Below, one piece after another: positions 1-5,397 of a DNA stretch of 5,397 nucleotides (positions are counted from its first letter, which is position 1; each line of letters begins with the position of its first letter). The stretch lies in NCBI GenBank assembly GCA_011390385.1, contig JAABSN010000221.1:1-5397 (forward strand), in the 5' to 3' direction. The notes under the pieces are model-generated. The model was given only the letters and a program-made list of their open reading frames with translations, was not told the origin of the DNA and ran no database searches. Origin of the DNA: Thioalkalivibrio nitratireducens (GTDB lineage Bacteria > Pseudomonadota > Gammaproteobacteria > Ectothiorhodospirales > Ectothiorhodospiraceae). The position numbers and the translations under genes were made by a program.

Positions 1-113
1 GCAGCCGCCTCCTGGCGGCGGCTCGCGAGCCACTCCGGAATGGCGCCGGGCAAGCCATCCTGCAGATGCCGTACCTGGTCGGCGTAATGTTGGCTCAGGG
101 CGTTCGCGCTCAT
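1..113 (-). CDS. sufD: SufD, Fe-S cluster assembly scaffold subunit (5' fragment, cut by window edge)
   Basis: Only the first 37 codons are present; the reading frame runs open off the left edge. The start ATG at 113-111 overlaps the TGA of sufC by four bases (ATGA), and a purine-rich GAGGAGGC lies just upstream inside the sufC end, so translation is probably coupled. The visible peptide includes LPGAIPEWLASRR (about residues 21-33). This fits the N-terminal helical region of SufD, where a 'LPG...WL..RR..A' pattern precedes the beta-helix core. SufD pairs with SufB and binds SufC in the cytoplasmic SufBC2D scaffold that builds Fe-S clusters. The identity rests on this short motif plus its position directly after sufC. 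The rest of the gene, and probably sufS, should lie to the left. Confidence 0.85.
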   Translation of the reverse strand, partial: MSANALSQHYADQVRHLQDGLPGAIPEWLASRRQEAA

Positions 114-859
114 GCCGCCTCCTCGATGATCCCCTGGTAGCCATTGCGCTCCAGTTCGTGGGCCAGGGTCTTGTCGCCGGACTTGATGATGCGCCCAGCG
201 GACAGGACATGGACGAAATCGGGCTCGATATGGCTGAGCAGCCGCTGGTAGTGGGTCACCAGAACGATGGCGCGATCCGGGGACCGCAGCCGGTTGACGC
301 CCTCGGAGACTACCTTGAGCGCGTCGATGTCCAGGCCCGAATCAGTCTCGTCGAGCAGGGCGAGCTTCGGTTCCAGAACCAGCATCTGGAGGATCTCGTT
401 GCGCTTTTTCTCGCCCCCGGAGAAGCCGACGTTTACCGCGCGGTGCAGGAAGCTCTCGTCCATCTGCATGGTTTTCAGTTTTTCGCGGACCAGTTTCAGG
501 AACTGGAACGTGTCCGCTTCGGGCTCGCCGCGATGCTTGCGCTGGGCGTTGTAGGCTTCCTTCAGGAGATAGATGTTCTTGACCCCGGGAATCTCCACCG
601 GGTACTGGAAACCCAGCAGAATTCCCTCGCGGGCGCGCTCCTCGGGCTCCAGTTCGAACAGATCCTTGCCCATGAATTCGACGCTGCCACCGGTCACCTC
701 GTAGCCGTCACGTCCGCCGAGCACCTGGCACAAGGTGCTCTTGCCCGAGCCATTCGGACCCATGATCGCGTGCACCTCGCCCGCCTTCACTTCGAGGTCG
801 ATACCCTTCAGGATTTCGGCCGCCTCGACCCGGGCCTGCAGGTTGTTGATCTTCAGCAT
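110..859 (-). CDS. sufC: SufC, ATPase subunit of the SufBCD Fe-S scaffold
   Basis: A 249-residue ABC-type ATPase that supplies ATP-driven conformational change to the cytoplasmic SufBCD complex; it is not a membrane transporter. All nucleotide-binding elements are visible: Walker A GPNGSGKST (34-42), Q-loop Gln85 in GFQYPVEIPG, signature FSGGEKKRNEI (146-156), Walker B with catalytic glutamate LALLDETDSGLD (166-177, Glu171) and H-loop His203 in VTHYQR. The SGGEKKRNE signature and the DETDSGLDIDAL stretch are characteristic of SufC among ABC proteins. The frame stays open upstream to 934, but the ATG at 859 gives the family N-terminus (MLKINNLQ) and has AGGAG about 8 nt upstream, so it was preferred. 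The stop overlaps the sufD start. A 141-nt gap separates it from sufE. Confidence 0.97.
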   Translation of the reverse strand: MLKINNLQARVEAAEILKGIDLEVKAGEVHAIMGPNGSGKSTLCQVLGGRDGYEVTGGSVEFMGKDLFELEPEERAREGILLGFQYPVEIPGVKNIYLLKEAYNAQRKHRGEPEADTFQFLKLVREKLKTMQMDESFLHRAVNVGFSGGEKKRNEILQMLVLEPKLALLDETDSGLDIDALKVVSEGVNRLRSPDRAIVLVTHYQRLLSHIEPDFVHVLSAGRIIKSGDKTLAHELERNGYQGIIEEAA

Positions 860-880
860 TGCGTATTCTCCTGGAAAAAT

Positions 881-901
881 TGTGCGGGCCATGCGGCCAC
901 A
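881..901 (-). promoter_or_regulatory. weak hairpin plus T-run in the sufE-sufC gap
   Basis: On the minus strand an imperfect stem (TGTG and GCC pairing with GGC and CACA, loop GCAT, 3-nt bulge) is followed by ATTTTT (880-875), then the sufC Shine-Dalgarno sequence. It could be a partial terminator or a processing element that sets sufC levels relative to sufB and sufE. The stem is short and bulged, so chance is a real alternative. Confidence 0.25.
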
Positions 902-1000
902 GTGTTGAATTCTCGTGTGCGGTCGCGGGCGCATCGGATCGACGGACGACGCCCTTCGGCCTTTTCCACCCCGCGGGTGAATACCGCGTGTGTCATCGCG

Positions 1001-1420
1001 TCACGCCGTCGCTGCATGTTCGAGGGCAAGTTCACGGACACGAAACATGAGTGCCTCCATGCCTGCCCGTCGAGTCGGGCTCAGCGCGGACTCCAGACCC
1101 AGCGGTCCGAACAGTTCCTCGGGATCGGTGGCGAGCACCTCCTCCGGTGTCTTGTCGCGAAACGGCAACAGCATCAGCGCCATCAGGCCGCGCACGAGAG
1201 AAGTCTCGGCATCCGCCTCGAAGACCAGCTTCGGCGGATCCTCGTCATTCAGGTGCGCGATCAGCCAGGCCTGGGTGTTGCAGTCCTTGATCCGGTTTTC
1301 TTCCGTCAACTGATCGTCCGGCAGGTTGGGCATGTTCCGACCCAGATCCTCGATCATCTTGTACCGATCTTCCCAATCCGGAAGCATCTGGAAGGCTTCC
1401 ATCAGTTCCTGCACGTTCAT
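1001..1420 (-). CDS. sufE: SufE-family sulfur acceptor (cysteine desulfuration protein)
   Basis: This 139-residue protein matches SufE in length (E. coli SufE is 138 residues) and layout. The N-terminal helix carries F-x-x-L-x-DWEDRY (about 10-20). It continues with LPDDQLTEENRIKDC (33-47), the LVRGLMAL helix, TPEEVLATDPEELF and the C-terminal GLESALSPTRRAGMEAL. SufE accepts persulfide sulfur from the desulfurase SufS on one cysteine and hands it to SufB. The single cysteine, Cys47, sits where that residue is expected. The loop around it is unusual: IKDCNTQAW replaces the common V-x-GCQSQVW. The start ATG at 1420 has a strong AGAGGAGG about 5 nt upstream and lies 33 nt after sufB. Placement between sufB and sufC is atypical. 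The family call is firm; whether it works exactly like E. coli SufE is inferred. Confidence 0.93.
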   Translation of the reverse strand: MNVQELMEAFQMLPDWEDRYKMIEDLGRNMPNLPDDQLTEENRIKDCNTQAWLIAHLNDEDPPKLVFEADAETSLVRGLMALMLLPFRDKTPEEVLATDPEELFGPLGLESALSPTRRAGMEALMFRVRELALEHAATA

Positions 1421-1453
1421 CGCATCCTCCTCTGGTCGCTTGGCGCCGCGCGC

Positions 1454-2902
1454 TCAGCCGACCGCCCCTTCCAGCGACACCGCAAGCAGGGCCTGGGCCT
1501 CAACCGCGAATTCCATCGGCAGTTCGCCGAAGACCTCCTTGCAGAAGCCGTTGACGATCATGTTGACCGCGTCCTCTTCCGAAATGCCCCGCTGCTTCAG
1601 ATAGAAGATCTGATCGTCGCCGATCTTCGAGGTGGTCGCCTCGTGCTCGACCTGAGCACTCGGATTCTTCACCTCGATATAGGGATAGGTATGTGCGCCA
1701 CAGCGATCGCCGAGCAGCAGCGAGTCACACTGGGTGTAATTTCGGGCGCCATCGGCGCCAGCGAGGATCTTCACCAGGCCGCGATAGGCATTGTTCGCAC
1801 GGCCTGCGGAAATCCCCTTGGAGATGATCGTGCTGCGGGTATTCTTGCCGACGTGGATCATCTTCGTGCCGCTGTCGATCTGCTGCATGTTGTTGCCGAC
1901 CGCGACCGAGTAGAACTCGCCCACCGAGTTGTCGCCCAACAGCAGGCAGCTTGGATATTTCCAGGTAATCGCCGAACCGGCCTCGACCTGGGTCCAGGAG
2001 ATCTTGCTGTTGCGGCCGCGGCACGCGCCGCGCTTGGTCACGAAATTGTAGATCCCACCCTTGCCTTCCTCGTCACCGGGATACCAGTTCTGCACCGTCG
2101 AGTACTTGATCTCGGCGTCATCCAGTGCGATCAGCTCCACCACCGCCGCGTGCAGCTGATTGCGGTCGCGTTGCGGCGCGGTGCAGCCTTCCAGGTAGCT
2201 CACGTGGGAGCCTTCCTCGGCGATGATGAGCGTGCGTTCGAACTGCCCGGTGTCCATCGCATTGATGCGGAAGTAGGTCGACAGCTCCATCGGGCAGCGA
2301 ACACCCTTCGGGATGTACACGAAGGAGCCGTCCGAGAACACCGCGGCATTCAGGGCCGCGAAGAAGTTGTCGCCTGCGGGGACCACGGTCCCCAGATACT
2401 TCTGCACCAGCTCCGGGTGGTTGTGCACGGCCTCGGAGAAGGAGCAGAAGATCACGCCGGCTTCGCCGAGCTTCTCCTTGAACGTCGTCGTTACTGACAC
2501 GCTGTCGAACACGGCATCCACCGCGACACCGGCCAGCCGCGCGCGTTCGTGCAGCGGGATGCCCAGCTTTTCGTAGGTCTCCAGCAGCTTCGGATCGACC
2601 TCGTCCAGGCTTTTCGGGGCATCGTCGTCGGACTTCGGGGCCGCATAGTAGGAGACGGCCTGATAGTCGATCTTCGGATAGTGAACGTGCGCCCAGCTCG
2701 GCTCGGTCATCGTCAACCAATGGCGATAGGCCTCCAGCCGCCAGTTGAGCATGAATTCAGGCTCGCGCTTTTTCGCGGAAATCGCGCGGATCACGTCCTC
2801 GTTCAGCCCCGGCGGCAGGATTTCCTGATCAATATCGGTACTGAATCCATACTTGTACTCGCGCTTGACGAGTTGCTCGACGTCTTGAGAATGCGTGGAC
2901 AT
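1454..2902 (-). CDS. sufB: SufB, Fe-S cluster assembly scaffold core subunit
   Basis: A 482-residue SufB (E. coli SufB is 495), the scaffold subunit on which clusters are built and the partner of SufC and SufD. Family hallmarks run throughout: REYKYGF near residue 14, [74 protein letters not shown], then [15 protein letters not shown] (400-414) and [14 protein letters not shown] (418-431). Cys401 corresponds to the conserved SufB cysteine implicated in holding the nascent cluster. The N-terminal CxxCxxxC motif of E. coli SufB is absent. The frame stays open upstream to 3001, overlapping the regulator gene. ATG 2902 ([20 protein letters not shown]) fits the family N-terminus, lies 31 nt after the regulator stop and has GAGG about 8 nt upstream. 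Confidence 0.97.
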   Translation of the reverse strand: MSTHSQDVEQLVKREYKYGFSTDIDQEILPPGLNEDVIRAISAKKREPEFMLNWRLEAYRHWLTMTEPSWAHVHYPKIDYQAVSYYAAPKSDDDAPKSLDEVDPKLLETYEKLGIPLHERARLAGVAVDAVFDSVSVTTTFKEKLGEAGVIFCSFSEAVHNHPELVQKYLGTVVPAGDNFFAALNAAVFSDGSFVYIPKGVRCPMELSTYFRINAMDTGQFERTLIIAEEGSHVSYLEGCTAPQRDRNQLHAAVVELIALDDAEIKYSTVQNWYPGDEEGKGGIYNFVTKRGACRGRNSKISWTQVEAGSAITWKYPSCLLLGDNSVGEFYSVAVGNNMQQIDSGTKMIHVGKNTRSTIISKGISAGRANNAYRGLVKILAGADGARNYTQCDSLLLGDRCGAHTYPYIEVKNPSAQVEHEATTSKIGDDQIFYLKQRGISEEDAVNMIVNGFCKEVFGELPMEFAVEAQALLAVSLEGAVG

Positions 2903-2933
2903 GGTTCTGGCCTCGGTTTGCTGTTTGAATCGT

Positions 2934-3386
2934 TCAGAGAGCCGGCACCCGCACTCCGCCCCAGGTGACCGGGACCGGCATGGTGCCGGCCGTAAGATCA
3001 TTCAGGGTCACCACGGAGAGGGCCTGGCGAAAGGCTGCGTTGATATGAACCCAGTGCGGTCGGGTGTTGCACTTGCTGTGGATCTGGCAATCCAGTTCCT
3101 CGCTCATGCACTCAGTCAGGGCGATCGGTCCTTCCACGGCTTCGATGATCACCGCGAGATTGGTTTCGGAGGGACGGCGCGCCAGCCGGTAACCACCGTT
3201 GCGACCCTGCATCGAGAGGAGAACCCCATCATCCTTCAGCATTTTCAACAACTTGACGACCGTTGGCAGCGCGATCTGGGTACTCGCCGCCAACTGGCGT
3301 GCCGTCGTACCCTGCCCGCCCTGCGCCTTTGCTATCTCGCAAAGCAGGACGATCGCGTAGTCACTGAGCTTGCTGATGCGCAACAT
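2934..3386 (-). CDS. Rrf2-family transcriptional regulator of the suf operon (IscR-like)
   Basis: A 150-residue Rrf2-family protein. An N-terminal winged helix-turn-helix spans about residues 1-72 ([33 protein letters not shown]; wing [13 protein letters not shown]). A cysteine cluster follows at Cys93, Cys100 and Cys106, with His111 nearby. IscR uses three cysteines and a histidine to hold a [2Fe-2S] cluster, so this protein probably senses Fe-S status; that role is inferred. The cysteine spacing is C-X6-C-X5-C, one residue longer than C-X5-C-X5-C in E. coli IscR. As the first gene, 31 nt before sufB, it matches the 'SUF system regulator' arrangement (TIGR02944-type) of gammaproteobacteria and is probably autoregulatory. 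The start at 3386 ([11 protein letters not shown]) fits the family, although GGAG lies a rather distant 13 nt upstream. In the literature such proteins are called IscR or SufR. Confidence 0.93.
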   Translation of the reverse strand: MLRISKLSDYAIVLLCEIAKAQGGQGTTARQLAASTQIALPTVVKLLKMLKDDGVLLSMQGRNGGYRLARRPSETNLAVIIEAVEGPIALTECMSEELDCQIHSKCNTRPHWVHINAAFRQALSVVTLNDLTAGTMPVPVTWGGVRVPAL

Positions 3387-3406
3387 GGTTGCTGGTTGGC
3401 TCCATT

Positions 3407-3431
3407 AAACAGTACTGAATTGGTCCCATTT
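3407..3431. promoter_or_regulatory. candidate IscR/Rrf2-type operator upstream of the suf operon
   Basis: A 25-bp imperfect dyad lies 21 bp before the regulator start. Compared by eye with the E. coli IscR type 1 consensus (ATASYYGACTRWWWYAGTCRRSTAT), it agrees at 16 of 25 positions. The best part is the centre, which reads GACCAATTCAGT on the minus strand. It sits just downstream of and touches a possible -10 box, where bound regulator would block transcription. The match is partial, and the binding preference of this regulator is unknown. Confidence 0.45.
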
Positions 3432-3433
3432 TA
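3428..3433 (-). promoter_or_regulatory. possible -10 box of the suf operon promoter
   Basis: The minus strand reads TAAAAT, five of six matches to the sigma-70 -10 consensus. It would place the transcript start near 3421 and give a leader of about 35 nt before the regulator ATG. No good -35 box lies 16-18 bp upstream, so the promoter would be weak or need an activator. The call rests mainly on position. Confidence 0.35.
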
Positions 3434-3437
3434 CCTG

Positions 3438-3462
3438 AAAAAGCAGGGGCAATCATGCCCCT
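3438..3462 (-). terminator. candidate intrinsic terminator between the Uma2 gene and the suf operon
   Basis: A perfect 7-bp inverted repeat, AGGGGCA/TGCCCCT with a 4-nt loop (3445-3462), is followed on the minus strand by GC and five T (3442-3438). This is the shape of a short rho-independent terminator for minus-strand transcription. It would end the transcript of the upstream Uma2 gene (stop at 3649) just before the suf promoter. The T-run is short and the stop codon is about 190 nt away. The dyad could instead be a second protein-binding site. Confidence 0.5.
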
Positions 3463-3648
3463 CGGATCAATTCTCCTGAATCGATGGTGCGAAGTCTGGC
3501 GAAACTGACACCCGTATTCAACAAAACATCCCACGATGCGCGGAAAAGCCGCTTCCTGGCAAGCCATGCCTGCGGCGGGGCACTCCCGGTTCGACGGCAT
3601 TCCAGATTCAATGGTTCGAACAGGGGCCGCGGGAAGCAATCGGGGCTT

Positions 3649-4245
3649 CTACATGGGCTGGCCTTCGCCAAAGACCGGAGTGAATGCGTCCCAATCGATC
3701 TCCAGCCCTGGTACGGCCCCGACGGACTGTCGCCCTGACAATTCACGGATCTCCGGCTTGCCGAACGCGCCCTCAACGAGTCGATAGGCGGTCACGACCC
3801 GATCCACCGGGTGGACCAGCCAGTATTCCTGAACACCGGCGCGTTCGTAGACGTCGCGCTTCAGAATCAGATCGTGGCCCGCCGTGGCCGGCGAAAGCAC
3901 CTCGACCACCCAATGCGGCGCACCACGGCAGCCCCGCTCGTCGAGTCGGGAGGGGTCGCAGACCACTGAAAGGTCAGGTTGCACCACGGTCTCGATCTGA
4001 TCGTCCGCCTCGCCACCGCGGGGCAGCCGGACGTCAAAGGGAGCGATAAAGGGGCGGCACGGCCCGGTTCGCAGCACATTGGCCACCTGCCGAAACAACT
4101 CTCCGAGAACATCCTGATGCCGCAACGACGGGGCCGGTGCCAACGCATACGCGATCCCATCGATCAATTCGTAGCGGAGATCCTCAGGCCACTGCCGATA
4201 GTCGCCGTAGGTGTGCCTTTGGTCGTCCCGTCTAACCAGACCCAT
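3649..4245 (-). CDS. Uma2-family (DUF820) PD-(D/E)XK nuclease-fold protein
   Basis: A 198-residue protein of the Uma2/DUF820 family, which has a restriction-endonuclease-like fold and largely unknown function. Visible family features are YELIDG (25-30), the QPDLSVV strand with Asp91, WVVEVLSP with Glu115, then Lys129 in ILKRDVYERAGVQEYWLV. Asp91, Glu115 and Lys129 line up as the PD-(D/E)XK active site, with Glu26 as a possible extra acidic residue, so the catalytic set looks intact. The frame extends upstream to 4551, but that extension runs antisense to the GGCT gene. ATG 4245 gives a normal family N-terminus and has AAGGGG about 8 nt upstream. It stands alone, divergent from the GGCT gene, with no visible methyltransferase, antitoxin or transposase partner. 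The family call is strong; no cellular role can be assigned. Confidence 0.88.
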   Translation of the reverse strand: MGLVRRDDQRHTYGDYRQWPEDLRYELIDGIAYALAPAPSLRHQDVLGELFRQVANVLRTGPCRPFIAPFDVRLPRGGEADDQIETVVQPDLSVVCDPSRLDERGCRGAPHWVVEVLSPATAGHDLILKRDVYERAGVQEYWLVHPVDRVVTAYRLVEGAFGKPEIRELSGRQSVGAVPGLEIDWDAFTPVFGEGQPM

Positions 4246-4295
4246 CCGTATTGCCCCTTTCACGAAACCAAGGCCCTCCGGCAGTATAGGTTCCC

Positions 4296-5177
4296 ATGGA
4301 GGGGCTAACCAGTACTCCGCACGCGGGCATGACGAAACTCTTCGTGTACGGCACCCTGCTGCGCGGCCTGAGCCGCGCCCAGATGCTGCGCGGCTCGCCG
4401 TTTCTCGGCCCGGCGCTGATCTCGGGCCAGTTGTTCGATCTTGGACGCTACCCCGGGCTGCGTGCCGGGAACACGCCCGTGGTGGGAGAAATCTATTGGG
4501 TGGATGCATCCACCCTGCATCGCATCGACCGCGTCGAGGATTTCGCCGCACGCGATCCAGGGCGATCGCTCTATCGCCGGGAATCGGAATCCGCTCGCTA
4601 CTTCTCCGGCGCTCAGGAAACCGTCAACGTCTACTTCTACAACCGGGAACCCGAACGCGCAGTGCCTATCCCGCACGGGGATTACCGCCGGTATCTGCTC
4701 GAACGACGACCCGGCCCCCAGCCCACAATCGCCTATGGATCGAACCTCAGTCTGGCGCGCATCGAATCCCGCATCGGCCCCGTTGGCCGGCGGCGGCCCG
4801 GGCTGATCGAAGGCTTCCGACTGAACCTGGAAAAGAGGGCGGCAACCGGACACGGCGTGGTCGCGAACATTCGCTACACGGGCGCAGACGATTGTCCTGG
4901 GGCGCTGCACCACCTAAGCCCGGAGCAGTTGCGGGCGATGGATCGCTTCGAGGGCACCCCGAGCGAATACCTGCGTATCGTGCTCCCGTTCCGCCCAGAC
5001 GGGAATTCGGGAAACAGACTCGCGCATGCCTGGATCGCCCACCCGGACCGGGTCACCGCCGGCCTCCCCGTCAGCGACGAATACCTGTCCCATCTACGAT
5101 CCGGATACACCGAGTTCGGCTGGCCCGAGACACCGATCGCTCGCGCCCTCGAAGCGCTGCGGTTCGGCACACCCTGA
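4296..5177 (+). CDS. protein with two tandem gamma-glutamylcyclotransferase-like (GGCT/AIG2-like) domains
   Basis: A 293-residue protein containing two GGCT-fold domains. The first (about 12-118) has FVYGTLLRG (16-24), GQLFDLGRYPGL (44-55) and Glu81 in the IDRVEDF segment. The second (about 143-275) has IAYGSNLSLARIESR (145-159), LIEGFRLNLEKRA (170-182) and Glu219 in AMDRFEGTPSEYLR. YG(T/S)(L/N) forms the substrate pocket in this fold, and a glutamate at the position of Glu81/Glu219 is the usual catalytic acid, so both sites may be active. Known members release 5-oxoproline from gamma-glutamyl amines or peptides; the substrate here is unknown. There is no signal peptide, so it is probably cytoplasmic. 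ATG 4296 has AGG 5 nt upstream. The internal ATG at 4329 (MTKLFVYGTL) fits the family start better but lacks a ribosome site, so the true start is uncertain. Confidence 0.85.
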   Translation: MEGLTSTPHAGMTKLFVYGTLLRGLSRAQMLRGSPFLGPALISGQLFDLGRYPGLRAGNTPVVGEIYWVDASTLHRIDRVEDFAARDPGRSLYRRESESARYFSGAQETVNVYFYNREPERAVPIPHGDYRRYLLERRPGPQPTIAYGSNLSLARIESRIGPVGRRRPGLIEGFRLNLEKRAATGHGVVANIRYTGADDCPGALHHLSPEQLRAMDRFEGTPSEYLRIVLPFRPDGNSGNRLAHAWIAHPDRVTAGLPVSDEYLSHLRSGYTEFGWPETPIARALEALRFGTP

Positions 5178-5207
5178 CACCGGAGGTTCTTACTCAAATA
5201 CTGAACG

Positions 5208-5225
5208 CGGCAATCCGGATTGCCG
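5208..5225. repeat. perfect 18-bp palindrome after the GGCT gene
   Basis: CGGCAATCCGGATTGCCG is its own reverse complement and starts 31 bp after the GGCT stop codon. As RNA it would form a 7-bp stem with a CCGG loop. No T-run follows (GATTATCG), so it is not a classic intrinsic terminator. It may be a transcript-end structure, a protein-binding site or the edge of the adjoining repeat. Confidence 0.6.
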
Positions 5226-5290
5226 GATTATCGACATTCGTGTGCCAGTCCTAAGGAAGCTCTGATTCATTCGTCATCGCGAGGAGCGGA

Positions 5291-5328
5291 GCCTTTAGCC
5301 GCGAGCGCAGCCTTCAGCCGCGAGCGCA
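5291..5328. repeat. two tandem copies of a 19-bp unit
   Basis: GCCTTTAGCCGCGAGCGCA (5291-5309) is followed directly by GCCTTCAGCCGCGAGCGCA (5310-5328); they differ at one base. The pair interrupts the expected compact form of the surrounding dispersed-repeat-like sequence and looks like local expansion. Confidence 0.85.
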
Positions 5329-5330
5329 GC

Positions 5331-5351
5331 GTGGCGGGTGGCGGGTGGCGG
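5331..5351. repeat. three tandem copies of the 7-bp unit GTGGCGG
   Basis: Three exact head-to-tail copies of GTGGCGG begin two bases after the 19-bp pair. Copy number in such short arrays often varies by replication slippage. The array lies in noncoding DNA, so changes would not affect a protein in this window. Confidence 0.85.
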
Positions 5352-5397
5352 GACGCGGCGATCCATAAGGCATTGATTTCGTATGCGCCGTTTATTG

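Larger units (their letters stand above)
5205..5364. repeat. repeat-rich intergenic segment resembling a dispersed element
   Basis: Downstream of the GGCT gene, ACGCGGCAATCC (5205-5216) recurs with one change as ACGCGGCGATCC (5353-5364). Between them lie CGTCATCGCGAGGAGCGGAGC (from 5271) and internal tandem repeats. Sequences of the form 'GTCATYGCGAGGAGC ... ACGCGGCRATCC' are familiar as short dispersed intergenic repeats in several bacteria, and this looks like an expanded copy. No credible reading frame is present. The true element ends cannot be fixed because the window stops at 5397. Confidence 0.5.

Noticed and set aside
967..979. Short dyad CACCCCGCGGGTG in the sufE-sufC gap
   Set aside because: Only a 5-bp stem with a 3-nt loop and no T-run on either strand, as expected by chance in GC-rich DNA.
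853..1041. A 62-codon minus-strand frame filling the sufE-sufC gap
   Set aside because: Its start lies inside sufE and its end inside sufC, and the peptide has no recognisable feature. It looks like a chance frame.
158..2497. A 779-codon open frame on the plus strand, antisense to sufC, sufE and most of sufB
   Set aside because: It runs opposite three clearly identified genes and shows no recognisable domain. Long antisense frames are common when GC-rich codon use suppresses stops on the other strand.
3610..3625. GGTTCGAAC resembling a tRNA T-loop
   Set aside because: The flanking bases do not form the required T-stem, and no anticodon arm or acceptor stem could be found around it.
3453..3776. 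Small minus-strand open frames between the Uma2 gene and the regulator
   Set aside because: They partly overlap the Uma2 gene out of frame and show no family motif.
4305..4913. A 202-codon minus-strand frame opposite the GGCT gene
   Set aside because: The plus strand encodes two recognisable domains here, so the antisense frame is a shadow.

Overview
The window is GC-rich, gene-dense bacterial DNA. Its main content is the 5' part of a minus-strand SUF iron-sulfur cluster assembly operon. The order in the direction of transcription (right to left) is an Rrf2-family regulator (3386-2934), sufB (2902-1454), sufE (1420-1001), sufC (859-110) and the first 37 codons of sufD (113-1, cut by the window edge). 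The regulator is closest to the IscR-like 'SUF system regulator' type placed directly in front of suf genes in gammaproteobacteria such as Xanthomonas. With the GC-rich coding style, this suggests a GC-rich gammaproteobacterium. That is an inference from gene content, and the genus cannot be read from the sequence.

The suf genes should act as one unit. SufE takes persulfide sulfur from a cysteine desulfurase (sufS is expected beyond base 1 but is not visible) and passes it to the SufB-SufC-SufD scaffold, where SufC hydrolyses ATP. The regulator has three cysteines suited to holding an Fe-S cluster and could sense cluster supply. A candidate IscR-type operator overlaps a possible promoter just upstream of it (3407-3433). 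Gaps are 31 nt (regulator-sufB) and 33 nt (sufB-sufE), and sufC/sufD overlap by 4 nt (ATGA). The exception is a 141-nt gap between sufE and sufC, which has no credible gene but holds a weak hairpin followed by a T-run. Placing sufE between sufB and sufC, with no sufA before sufB, differs from the E. coli order sufABCDSE.

Upstream of the operon, 3387-3648 is noncoding. It contains the candidate operator and promoter and a 7-bp hairpin with a T-run (3438-3462) that looks like a minus-strand terminator. Nothing further was recognised in 3463-3648. Next comes a minus-strand Uma2-family (DUF820) PD-(D/E)XK nuclease-fold gene (4245-3649). A 50-bp divergent gap separates it from a plus-strand protein of two tandem gamma-glutamylcyclotransferase-like domains (4296-5177).

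The right end (5178-5397) is noncoding and repeat-rich. It has a perfect 18-bp palindrome, two copies of a 19-bp unit, three copies of a 7-bp unit, and a surrounding sequence that resembles a dispersed intergenic repeat. The window stops before its end is clear. I see no tRNA, rRNA, CRISPR array or transposase. The most notable points are the altered SufE active-site loop, the gene order, the double GGCT protein and the repeat cluster. None of them amounts to a clearly new system.
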